A stretch of DNA of 64,000 nucleotides from Motilibacter aurantiacus (GTDB taxonomy: Bacteria > Actinomycetota > Actinomycetes > Motilibacterales > Motilibacteraceae), in assembly GCF_011250645.1 (NCBI RefSeq), contig NZ_JAANNO010000001.1, positions 103,196-167,195 of the forward strand, read 5' to 3'. The notes beneath the pieces are model-generated. The model made no database searches, was not told the origin of the DNA, and worked only from the letters and a program-made list of their open reading frames with translations. The stretch's first letter is position 1; every line of letters begins with the position of its first letter. The translations under genes and the position numbers were made by a program. Below, piece after piece: positions 53,575-61,526 of the stretch.

Positions 53575-53628
53575 CGCGACCGGCAGGGCCGCTCCCGGCG
53601 CGGGGGCGGCCCGGCCGCAGCCGCAAGC

Positions 53629-53661
53629 GTTCATCCGGACTTCATCCGCCGCTTCACTGTT
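53629..53661 (+). promoter_or_regulatory. PHO-box-like direct repeats before the PHP-domain gene
   Basis: GTTCATCCGGA, CTTCATCCGCC and CTTCACTGTTC place TTCA at 53630, 53641 and 53653, a spacing of 11 and 12. This resembles PhoP sites (GTTCACC repeats every 11 nt) in actinomycetes. It is 74 bp upstream of the PHP gene start. Confidence 0.5.
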
Positions 53662-53734
53662 CCCGCGGGAATCGCAGGATGGCCGCAGGACGGTGCCGGT
53701 GCCACGACCTCCGGCGACCAAGGAGCAATCCGCC

Positions 53735-55429
53735 ATGGGCCACACCCACGGGCACGACCACCACCATCACGACCACGCGCACCCCACGGGCTCCGAGGTG
53801 CCCGAGGCCGTCGACACCTCCGTCCCGGACTCCGAGCTGAGCCCGCGCGACCTGTCCCGTCGCAAGCTGCTGCGCAACGCCGGCCTGCTCGGCGCGGGTG
53901 CCGGTGCGATGAGCGTGTTCGGCCCGGGCGTCGGCGCGGCCGCGGCCGCCTCCGGCGGCGACGTCGCCCCGGTCGCCGACGACGAGGTCGTCTACCTCGC
54001 CGGCGACCACCACATCCACACCCAGTTCAGCTCCGACGCGATGTACCGGGTCGAGGACCAGGCCCGGCGCGCCGCGGAGTACGGCCTGGACTGGATGGTC
54101 GTCACCGACCACGGCAGCGTCACGCACGCGCGCATCGGGGTGGACAAGGTCAACCCCGAGATCGTGGCCGCCCGCGAGGCCAACCCGCGGCAGCTGATCT
54201 TCCAGGGCCTGGAGTGGAACATCCCCGCCGCCGAGCACGGCACGGTGTTCGTGGCGCCGGGCCCGAACGAGGTCGCGGTCCTCAAGCAGTTCGAGAGCGA
54301 CTTCGACGGGTCCGTCTCCCCCGCGCCGCGCAACGAGGCGCTGGCCATCGCCGGCATCAACTGGATGGCGCAGCAGAAGGCGGCCGGCCGTGTCGAGGAC
54401 GCGATCATGTTCGCCAACCACCCGGCACGCCAGGGCATCGACTCGCCGCACGAGATCCGCGGGTGGCGGGACGCCTCGCCCGGGACGTTCGTCGGCTTCG
54501 AGGGGGCACCGGGGCACCAGGCCGCCACGCTGCAGCGGCCGAACGCCGGCGCCCGCGGGCTCTACGGCGGCGCCCCCCGCGCGGACAGCTTCCCCGGCTA
54601 CCCGCTCGAGTCCTACCGCACCCACGGCGGCTTCGACTGGATGACCGCGACGGTGGGCGGCCTGTGGGACTCGCTGCTCGCGGAGGGCAGGCCGTGGTGG
54701 ATCACGGCGAACTCCGACTCGCACTCGGTCTTCGAGGACCGGTTGGTGCGAGGCTCCTTCGCTCCCGGCGAGACCTTCGAGACGCTCGGGCACTACCCCG
54801 ACCCGGTCGACTCCGGCGAGCCGCAGCGCAACCGCGCCGACTTCTGGCCCGGCTACTACAGCCGCACCCATGTCGGGGTGTCCAAGTACGGCTACCTCGA
54901 CGTCATGGCGGGCCTGCGCGCCGGCAACGTGTGGGTCGACCACGGGCACCTGATCGACGGCATCGACGCGAAGCTGCGACTGCGCGGCAGCGTGCAGCGC
55001 AGCGCGACGCTCGGCAGCACGCTCACCGTGCCGCGGGGCTCTCGCGTCGACCTCGAGGTGACGATCGACCTGGCCACGCGGCCCAACCTCGCTGGCGAAC
55101 TGCCCCGCCTGCGCCGGGTGGACGCGATCGCCGGCACGGTCACCGGCCCGGTGGCCGACCGCGACACGTTCACCACGAACAACACTCGCGTGGTGGAGCA
55201 GTTCGAGATCAGCCAGGCCTCCGGCCGGGTCTTCCTGTCGATGCGCTTCCGCCCGGTGGAGCAGCCGTTCTACGTCCGCCTGCGCGGCACCGACGCCAAC
55301 CGCACCGCGGTCGGCCTGCGCGGTGCGGCGATCGACCCGGTCGGCCCCGCGCAGGACGTTCCCGGTGTCGGCAGCCCGTGGGAGGACCTCTGGTTCTACA
55401 CCAACCCGATCTTCGTCAACGTCACGTGA
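53735..55429 (+). CDS. Tat-exported PHP-domain phosphoesterase with His-rich N-terminus
   Basis: A 564-residue precursor. The ATG at 53735, after AAGGAG, encodes MGHTHGHDHHHHDHAHP, ten histidines in 15 residues, ahead of an acidic linker and a Tat signal (LSRRKLLRNAGLLGAGAGAM, near residues 41-60). The PHP domain runs from about residue 88: GDHHIHTQFSSDA, MVVTDHGSVTH, FANHPARQG and ITANSDSHSVFED provide the metal ligands. The C-terminal half (about 410-560) is a beta domain. A trinuclear metal phosphoesterase outside the cell is expected. The His tail would be removed or kept cytoplasmic after Tat cleavage. It is coupled to the next gene by a 4-bp overlap. Confidence 0.87.
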   Translation: MGHTHGHDHHHHDHAHPTGSEVPEAVDTSVPDSELSPRDLSRRKLLRNAGLLGAGAGAMSVFGPGVGAAAAASGGDVAPVADDEVVYLAGDHHIHTQFSSDAMYRVEDQARRAAEYGLDWMVVTDHGSVTHARIGVDKVNPEIVAAREANPRQLIFQGLEWNIPAAEHGTVFVAPGPNEVAVLKQFESDFDGSVSPAPRNEALAIAGINWMAQQKAAGRVEDAIMFANHPARQGIDSPHEIRGWRDASPGTFVGFEGAPGHQAATLQRPNAGARGLYGGAPRADSFPGYPLESYRTHGGFDWMTATVGGLWDSLLAEGRPWWITANSDSHSVFEDRLVRGSFAPGETFETLGHYPDPVDSGEPQRNRADFWPGYYSRTHVGVSKYGYLDVMAGLRAGNVWVDHGHLIDGIDAKLRLRGSVQRSATLGSTLTVPRGSRVDLEVTIDLATRPNLAGELPRLRRVDAIAGTVTGPVADRDTFTTNNTRVVEQFEISQASGRVFLSMRFRPVEQPFYVRLRGTDANRTAVGLRGAAIDPVGPAQDVPGVGSPWEDLWFYTNPIFVNVT

Positions 55430-56070
55430 CGAGCCGTCCGGTGGCCACCGGCCGGCCGGCGCTCGCGCCGGCCGGCCGGATAGTGGTGGGAGCCAGCGCG
55501 CTGCACGCGGACCGGCACCTCGCCGAGCACCTGCTCGAGGGCCTGCTGGGCGCCGTCGCGGCAACGGGCGCGGGTGCCGCCGGAGCCGTGGCGTGCACGC
55601 ACTTGGTGGCCGCGCCGCATCGACACGAGGCCGTGTCCGTCGAGGTCGGCGCCCGCCCCGGTCCGGCGGTCGACGCCGTGGCCCTCGCCGAACGGCTGGG
55701 GCCGGAGGCCGGCGTCGTCGTGGTGGACAGCTCGGGGGCCCGGCAGGCCGCAGGGCCGGCCGCGCAGGTGGCCGCCGCGCTGGAAGCGGCGAGCGCCCAC
55801 GCGACGCGATCCGGCGGGCGCGCGGTCGTCTTCCCCGGCCAGGAGTCGGTCACCGGCGACATGCCGGTCTCCGAGCTGCTCGCCCTCACCGCCATCGATC
55901 GCGTCCGCAGCAGCCAGGGGGCGTACGCGCCCGAGGCCGTCGTCGTCACCCGCGGCTACGTGCGGCCGCAGTACGCCGACGGCCGGCTCGTGCTCCTCTG
56001 CGAGCACGCCGACCCCACCCGGCTGCTCCCGTGGGAGATCGAGAACCCGGCCGTCTGCGGAGGCCACTGA
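55426..56070 (+). CDS. Unrecognised protein coupled to the PHP phosphoesterase
   Basis: A 214-residue protein starting at GTG 55426, overlapping the PHP stop (GTGA). It has no signal peptide or membrane helix. Visible parts: RIVVGASALHADRHLAEHLL, a His-rich patch CTHLVAAPHRHEAVSV, alternating strands and helices (VVVVDSSGARQAAG, AVVFPGQESVTGDMPVSELL) and the ending LPWEIENPAVCGGH, with a Cys and His that could be metal ligands. The alpha/beta pattern suggests a Rossmann-like or enzyme fold. I do not recognise it. Coupling to an exported metalloenzyme suggests a metal-loading or regulatory role. Confidence 0.6.
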   Translation: MTSRPVATGRPALAPAGRIVVGASALHADRHLAEHLLEGLLGAVAATGAGAAGAVACTHLVAAPHRHEAVSVEVGARPGPAVDAVALAERLGPEAGVVVVDSSGARQAAGPAAQVAAALEAASAHATRSGGRAVVFPGQESVTGDMPVSELLALTAIDRVRSSQGAYAPEAVVVTRGYVRPQYADGRLVLLCEHADPTRLLPWEIENPAVCGGH

Positions 56071-56160
56071 GCGGCTGCCGCCGCCTGCAACCGGTAGCTG
56101 CCGGTGCGGGCGGCGGCGCGTCCCGGACGTTCGCAGCCGCTGTCAGTTGGCGATCGGCCG

Positions 56161-56403
56161 CTAAGGGAACCCGTCCCGGGCAGCGGCCGCCGCACGGTCG
56201 TGGGTCACGGGGTAAGCCGCCCCCGTCGGGTCCTCGGGTGTGCCCGCGAACAGGAAGACGAGCGTGCGGGCCCGCCTGGGCCGTGGGTCGGCGGACGCGC
56301 TGGTCACGTCCCGGACCGGCATGACCACCTCGTGCGATCTGTCCGAGCCCGACACGGCCACCCGCTCCTGCAGCTGTGGCCCCGTGGGGAACTGGCTCGC
56401 CAT
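56161..56403 (-). CDS. Possible small protein
   Basis: An 80-residue frame with ATG 56403 and a GGAAGG 11 bp upstream. It has no signal peptide or helix; it contains MASQFPTGPQLQERV, SHEVVMPVRDVTSAS and ARTLVFLFAGTPEDP. It is the only plausible gene in the 437-bp gap between 56070 and 56508; the rest of the gap shows no further coding or RNA signal. It may be chance in GC-rich DNA. Confidence 0.35.
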   Translation of the reverse strand: MASQFPTGPQLQERVAVSGSDRSHEVVMPVRDVTSASADPRPRRARTLVFLFAGTPEDPTGAAYPVTHDRAAAAARDGFP

Positions 56404-56507
56404 ACCGCCCGCCTTCCGCCTCCGCGACTGCGCCTACGTCCGGAACGGGACGGGCGGCCCCGGCATTCCACACCGAGGCCAGCCTCTCCCGCCCCTTCGC
56501 CGCCCGC

Positions 56508-58724
56508 TCACCGCAGCACGAGCTCCTCGTCGCGCGGGTCGTCCCGCTCGGCCGCCTGCCTGAGGCCGTGCCGCTCCAAGCCGGCGCCCTCGATGTCGAC
56601 GTTCGGCAGCAACCGGTCGAGCCAGCGCGGCAGCCACCACGCCCGCGTGCCGAGCAGCGCCATCACGGCGGGCACGATGGTCATGCGGACGACGAAGGCA
56701 TCGACGGCGACCCCGAACGCCAGCGCGAAGCCGATGCTCTTGATGGTCGCGTCGTGGCCGAAGACGAAGCCGGCGAAGACCGAAGCCATGATCAGGGCTG
56801 CAGCGGTCACGACCCGCGCCCCGTGGCGGAAGCCCCCGACCACCGACTCGTCCGGTGCGGCCCCGTGCACGTGGTCCTCGCGCATCCGGCTCACCAGGAA
56901 GACCTCGTAGTCCATGGCGAGGCCGAAGAGCAGCCCGATGAGCAGGATCGGCAGGAAGCTCAGGATCGGGCCGGTCTGCTGGACGCCGATCGGCTCGGCC
57001 AGCCAGCCCCACTGGAACACCGCGACCAGCGCGCCGAACGTCGAGGCGAGGCTCAGCAGGAAGCCGAGCGTCGCCTTGAGCGGCACCAGCACGGAGCGGA
57101 AGGCGACGGCGAGCAGCAGCAGGGCGAGGCCGACGACGACGGCGAGGAAGACCGGCAGGGCGCCGAGCAGCTTGGCCGACACGTCGATGCCGATCGCGGT
57201 GTTGCCCGTGACGTAGACCTCGGCCCCGGTCGCCCGCTCGAGGGCCGGCCGGTCGTCCCGGATCGCCTCGACGAGGTCGTTGGTGGACTGCTCGGACGGC
57301 CCACCGTTCGGGATGACCGTCACGATGGCAGTCGTGCCCGCCGCGTTGAAGACCCCGTCGGTCACGTTCACCACGTCGGGGAGCTCGCGAACGGTCGTGA
57401 CGGCCTGCGCGACGGCAGCCCGTGGGTCGGGGGCCGAGGCCGCGTCCACGACGACGGTCAGCGGCCCGTTGAAGCCGGGGCCGAACCCCTCCGAGAGCAG
57501 GTCGTACGCCTTGCGCTGGGTGGTCTCGGCGGCGAGGTTGCCCTCGTCGCCCATGCCCAGCCGCAGGTCCAGCGCGGGCACCGCGACGACACCGAGCCCG
57601 ATGACCGAGGCCAGCAACACCGGAAGCGGACGTCGGGTGATGCCGCGCGCCCAGCGCGTGCCGAAGCCGTCGCGCGTCTCCAGCCGTGCCTGCCGCTTGC
57701 GCAGGCCGGGGACGGGCCAGCGGTTGAAGCCCGCACCGGCGAAGCCGAGCATGGCGGGCACGAGGGTGAGCGAGACGAGGACGGCGACGCCGACCATGGC
57801 CGCCGCGACGAGGCCCATGGTGGACAGGAAGGGGATCCCGACGACGGAGAGCCCGGCCAGCGCGATCATGACCGTGGCACCGGCGAACACGACGGCGCTG
57901 CCGGCGGTGCCGACCGCCCGGCCGGTCGACTCCTCCGGTGACATGCCCTCGGCGAGCTGCTGCTTGTGCCGGCTGGCGATGAAGAGCGCGTAGTCGATGC
58001 CGACGGCCAGGCCGATCATCAGCCCCAGCGTCGGGGCGGTGCTCGTCAGGTCGACGACGGCGGACAGGGCGAACGTCCCGGCCATGCCGACGGCGACGCC
58101 GAGGAGCGCGGTGAGCAGCGGCAGGCCCGCGGCGAGCAGCGAGCCGAACGTCACGGCCAGCACGAGCAGCGCGACCAGCACTCCGATGGCCTCGGCGGCG
58201 CTCTGCCCGGGCACGGCCTGGGTGGCCTCGCCGCCGAACTCCACCTCGAGCCCCTCGGACCGGGCCGGCTCCGCCGTGGCCAGCAGCTGCTCGCGGGCCG
58301 TGTCGGTGATCTCGTCGGGCTGCACGCCGTACGTGACGGTCGCGTAGGCCACGCGGCCGTCCTGCGACACGGCCTGCGCCTGGTAGGGGTCGGTGACCGC
58401 GACGACCTGCTGGGCGGAGGCGGCGGCGTCGAGCACCGCGGTGACCTGCGCCCGCACGGCGGGGTCGGTCACCCGCTCCCCCTGCGGGGCGGCGAGGACG
58501 ACGCGCGCCTCCGCACCACCGGCGCCGCCGTCCGGGAAGCGCTCCTGCAGCAGCTCCATGGCGGTGACGGACTCCACGCCCGGGATGGTCAGCTGCGCGT
58601 CGGAGTTGCGGGAGAACGCCCCGGCGAGCCCGCTGAGCACGACGAGCAGCAGGACCCACGCGCCCACGAAGGACTTCTTGCGGCGGAAGGCGAGCCGCCC
58701 CAGCCGATACAGATAGCGCGCCAT
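56508..58724 (-). CDS. MMPL/RND-family transporter
   Basis: A 738-residue protein with 12 helices in the MMPL (RND) arrangement: helix 1 near residue 20, a large exported loop (45-185), helices 2-6, a second loop (about 395-515), helices 8-12. The two family motifs containing the proton-relay Asp-Tyr are visible in GLAVGIDYALFIASR and LFGLAMDYEVFLVSRMRED. ATG 58724 follows AAAGG. These transporters export lipids or drugs. The two-component pair lies upstream on the same strand (154 bp gap) and probably controls it. Confidence 0.92.
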   Translation of the reverse strand: MARYLYRLGRLAFRRKKSFVGAWVLLLVVLSGLAGAFSRNSDAQLTIPGVESVTAMELLQERFPDGGAGGAEARVVLAAPQGERVTDPAVRAQVTAVLDAAASAQQVVAVTDPYQAQAVSQDGRVAYATVTYGVQPDEITDTAREQLLATAEPARSEGLEVEFGGEATQAVPGQSAAEAIGVLVALLVLAVTFGSLLAAGLPLLTALLGVAVGMAGTFALSAVVDLTSTAPTLGLMIGLAVGIDYALFIASRHKQQLAEGMSPEESTGRAVGTAGSAVVFAGATVMIALAGLSVVGIPFLSTMGLVAAAMVGVAVLVSLTLVPAMLGFAGAGFNRWPVPGLRKRQARLETRDGFGTRWARGITRRPLPVLLASVIGLGVVAVPALDLRLGMGDEGNLAAETTQRKAYDLLSEGFGPGFNGPLTVVVDAASAPDPRAAVAQAVTTVRELPDVVNVTDGVFNAAGTTAIVTVIPNGGPSEQSTNDLVEAIRDDRPALERATGAEVYVTGNTAIGIDVSAKLLGALPVFLAVVVGLALLLLAVAFRSVLVPLKATLGFLLSLASTFGALVAVFQWGWLAEPIGVQQTGPILSFLPILLIGLLFGLAMDYEVFLVSRMREDHVHGAAPDESVVGGFRHGARVVTAAALIMASVFAGFVFGHDATIKSIGFALAFGVAVDAFVVRMTIVPAVMALLGTRAWWLPRWLDRLLPNVDIEGAGLERHGLRQAAERDDPRDEELVLR

Positions 58725-58847
58725 GTACGCCTTTCCCGAGGTCGAAGCGGACGGCACGTCGCGCAGGTCGCGACGGGGCTGCCGAGCCTCGACCAGCATC
58801 GCCGTGCGGCGGCGTCCCGTCGTCGTCCGCGAGACGGCGATCCCGCC

Positions 58848-58863
58848 TACTGCAGCTGCAGTA
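58848..58863. promoter_or_regulatory. 16-bp perfect palindrome upstream of the MMPL gene
   Basis: TACTGCAG / CTGCAGTA, 8-bp arms without spacer, 124 bp before the MMPL start and 15 bp past the regulator stop. It is AT-richer than its surroundings and suits a dimeric regulator site. Confidence 0.4.
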
Positions 58864-58877
58864 CGCCCGGCCTCCGG

Positions 58878-59564
58878 CTACGACCTCGGCAGGGGCTCGC
58901 CGGCGCGCACGAGCCCGGACTGGTACGCCATGACGACCAGCTGCGCGCGGTCCCGCGCGCCGAGCTTCGTCATGGCGCGGTTGACGTGGGTCTTCGCGGT
59001 GAGCGGGGAGACCGTGAGCCGGGCCGCGATGTCATCGTTGCCGAGGCCCAGTGCCACGAGCACGACCACCTCGCGCTCGCGCTCGGTGAGCGAGGCCAGC
59101 TCGGGGGCGACCACCTGCGGCGCGGCCTCCTGCGGCTGGGCGAGGAAGCGGGCGATGAGGCTGGCGGTCGCCCGCGGCGAGAGCAGCGCGTCACCGGCGG
59201 CGACGACGCGTACGGCGTCGAGCAGGTCGACCGGCTCGACGCCCTTGCCCAGGAAGCCGCTCGCGCCGCTGCGCAGCGCGGCCAGCACGTACTCGTCGGA
59301 CTCGAACGTCGTCAGCACGACGACGCGGACGGCGCAGAGCTGAGGATCGGCCGTGATCTGCTCGCAGGCCGTCAGCCCGTCGGTCCCGGGCATCCGGATG
59401 TCGAGCAGCACGACGTCGGGCCGCAGCTCGCGCACCTGGCGCACCGCCTCCCCGCCGTCCGCGGCCTGGCCGACGACCTCCATGTCCGGTGCGCTGCCGA
59501 CGAGGGCGGCGAACCCCGCTCGGATGAGGGCCTGGTCGTCGGCGAGCACCACCCGGATCGTCAT
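58878..59564 (-). CDS. NarL/FixJ-family response regulator
   Basis: A 228-residue regulator: receiver with D9-D10, phospho-acceptor D55 (VVLLDIRMPGTDG), Thr in VVVLTTF and Lys in FLGKGVEP. The LuxR-type helix-turn-helix is at about 155-215 (LTEREREVVVLVALGLGNDDIAARL and SPLTAKTHVNRAMTKLGARDRAQLV in parts). It overlaps the kinase stop by four bases and precedes MMPL on the same strand. Confidence 0.94.
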   Translation of the reverse strand: MTIRVVLADDQALIRAGFAALVGSAPDMEVVGQAADGGEAVRQVRELRPDVVLLDIRMPGTDGLTACEQITADPQLCAVRVVVLTTFESDEYVLAALRSGASGFLGKGVEPVDLLDAVRVVAAGDALLSPRATASLIARFLAQPQEAAPQVVAPELASLTEREREVVVLVALGLGNDDIAARLTVSPLTAKTHVNRAMTKLGARDRAQLVVMAYQSGLVRAGEPLPRS

Positions 59565-60763
59565 CGCCCCGCCCCGGCCGGCACCGACGCGCCGTCGGCC
59601 GCGGCGGCGAGCGGCAGCTCGGCGCGCAGCAGCCAGCGGCTGCCGCGCGGGCCGGCGGTCAGACCGCCGCCGAGCGCGTCGACCCGCTCGCGCATCCCGA
59701 CGAGCCCGTGGCCCGCGCGCCCACCCGTGCCCACGGAGCCGTCCGCCCGCAGGGGGCTGGTGACGAGCAGTACCAGCACGTCCGCCTTATATCTGATCTC
59801 CAATTCGGCACTTCCACTGCCGTGCTTCGAGGCATTCGTGAGCGCCTCCTGGACTATCCGGTACGCCGTGAGGTCGAGCAGCGGTGGCAGCGGACGCGCC
59901 GCGCCCACCACCTCGCAGCTGACGCGCAGCCCCGCCCGGCCCATGGACTCGACCAGCTCGCCGACCCGCTCGAAGCGGGGCGCGGGCGCGACCGGGGCGC
60001 CGTCCTCGTTGGTCCGCAGCACGCCGAGCAGGTGCGCCATCTCGTCGAGGACCTGCCCGCTCGCCCGGCGTACGTGGGTCACGGCGTCGCGCGCCTGCTC
60101 GGGGTCGCTGTCGAGCAGGTGCAGCGCGACGCCGGACTGGACGTTCACGACCGAGACGTGGTGTGCCACCACGTCGTGCAGCTCGCGTGCGATGCGCAGC
60201 CGCTCCTCGGCCACCCGGCGCTGGGCCTCCTGCTCGCGGGTCTGCTCGGCCCGCTGTGCGCGCTCCTCGGCCGCGGCGAGCACCGCGCGGCTGCTCTGCA
60301 CCGCCAGCCCGATGGCGGTGGACAGCGCGCTCCAGGTGAAGGCGCCGTACGTCGTGGGGCTCTGCCAGTTCGACGGGTCGGAGACCATGAGCCCGCAGAC
60401 GGTGGCCACCGCCGTCGTGAGCGCGAAGCGAACGGCCTGCCGGCGGGGCCACCGGGTGGCCAGGGTGTAGAGAGCCACGGCCGTCGGGAACGTCGCGGTG
60501 GTGGCGCCGGCCGAGTGCCCGACGCCGACGGCGCCCACCAGCACGGTCGCGGCCCAGACGTGCACCGGGCGCCGTCGCCGGAAGACCAGGAGCACGCAGC
60601 CGAGCACGATCAGGGCCGTGGTCTCGGCGTCCGGCGGGGCGATCCGGCCGGGCTTGTCGGCCGGGACCAGCAGCGCCAGCACGAGCACATGCCAGGCGAG
60701 CAGGGCGTCGGCGGCCAGCGGGTGTGCGCGCAGCCACGGCTTCACCGCGGCGAGGAGGCGCAT
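59561..60763 (-). CDS. NarL-type sensor histidine kinase
   Basis: A 400-residue kinase. It has about five N-terminal helices (residues 15-165), a HisKA_3 domain with RIARELHDVVAHHVSVVNVQ (catalytic His near residue 205), and a C-terminal HATPase (YRIVQEALTNASKHG, GHGLVGMRERVDALGGG). There is no separate sensor domain, so sensing is through the membrane. ATG 60763. Its stop overlaps the regulator start (ATGA). With the downstream MMPL transporter it forms a likely DesK-like lipid-stress or drug-response unit. Confidence 0.93.
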   Translation of the reverse strand: MRLLAAVKPWLRAHPLAADALLAWHVLVLALLVPADKPGRIAPPDAETTALIVLGCVLLVFRRRRPVHVWAATVLVGAVGVGHSAGATTATFPTAVALYTLATRWPRRQAVRFALTTAVATVCGLMVSDPSNWQSPTTYGAFTWSALSTAIGLAVQSSRAVLAAAEERAQRAEQTREQEAQRRVAEERLRIARELHDVVAHHVSVVNVQSGVALHLLDSDPEQARDAVTHVRRASGQVLDEMAHLLGVLRTNEDGAPVAPAPRFERVGELVESMGRAGLRVSCEVVGAARPLPPLLDLTAYRIVQEALTNASKHGSGSAELEIRYKADVLVLLVTSPLRADGSVGTGGRAGHGLVGMRERVDALGGGLTAGPRGSRWLLRAELPLAAAADGASVPAGAGR

Positions 60764-60795
60764 GGCGCCCACGATAGGCGGGCCGGGAGGGCTCA

Positions 60796-60814
60796 GCCCC
60801 CGACGGCCGGGGGC
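60796..60814 (-). terminator. Weak hairpin after whiB
   Basis: A 6-bp stem (GCCCCC / GGGGGC) lies 5 bp past the whiB stop on the minus strand. Too short to be sure. Confidence 0.3.
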
Positions 60815-60818
60815 CGGG

Positions 60819-61271
60819 TCAGACGGCCTGCCGGCGCAGCTTGCGCCGCTCGCGCTCGGACAGCCCGCCCCAGATGCCGAAGCGCTCGTCGTGCGCGAGG
60901 GCGTACTCCAGGCACTCGACGCGGACCTCACAGCCCAGGCAGACCTTCTTCGCCTCGCGGGTGCTGCCGCCCTTCTCCGGGAAGAACGCCTCCGGGTCGG
61001 TCTGCGCGCAGAGCGCGCGCTCCTGCCACCGGAGCTCCTCGTCCTGCTCCTCGGCGGTCAGCTCCACCAGGCGCAGCGGGTCGGCGGCGGAGAGCTCCTC
61101 CAGCCGGCTGTCGAGCACACCGTCGAGCGCGTCCTCCAACCCGCTGTCGAGCCCGCTGTCGAGCCCGCTGTCGAGCCCGGGCACGCGGTGCGCCGGCGAA
61201 GTCGCGAGCGAGACGCCGCGCGACACGTCCTCGACCCGCCCGGCGCCCAGGGCCCCGTCGATCTCGTGCAT
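60819..61271 (-). CDS. whiB: WhiB-family iron-sulfur transcription factor
   Basis: A 150-residue protein. The C-terminal WhiB domain (about residues 83-148) has four cysteines: LCAQTDPEAFFP, then VCLGCEVRVECLEYAL, and the GIWGGLSERERRKL turn and basic tail. This matches WhiB2/WhiB-type proteins, which bind a 4Fe-4S cluster and regulate division and sporulation with SigA. ATG 61271 follows GGGAGG. Residues 33-44 are three LDSG repeats encoded by 12-bp repeats, unusual for the family. It is divergent from fbiA, the conserved arrangement. Confidence 0.93.
   Translation of the reverse strand: MHEIDGALGAGRVEDVSRGVSLATSPAHRVPGLDSGLDSGLDSGLEDALDGVLDSRLEELSAADPLRLVELTAEEQDEELRWQERALCAQTDPEAFFPEKGGSTREAKKVCLGCEVRVECLEYALAHDERFGIWGGLSERERRKLRRQAV
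61141..61176. repeat. Three perfect 12-bp tandem repeats inside whiB
   Basis: CCGCTGTCGAGC is repeated three times without change, encoding LDSG three times in the N-terminal extension of WhiB. The units keep the reading frame. Confidence 0.85.
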
Positions 61272-61526
61272 TGCGCCTCCCGTACGTCTGCCTGACGCCC
61301 GGCCCGGTGGGCCGGGCGAACTTCCCGGACGATCACTGACTCGACCCGCCGGAGGGGTGGCCCCGGCCTCAGCGCCTCCGGAGCCGATCAGGCCGCCGGA
61401 ATGACACGCCTGAAATTACACGCGCGTCGCTGCCTTCCCGTCAAGCCCGGGGGTGGTAGTGACCGGGAGCACCCCCCTCCGGCACCCTCTGCCGGGCCTG
61501 CCACGGGGGTGGACGAGGATGGGCCG

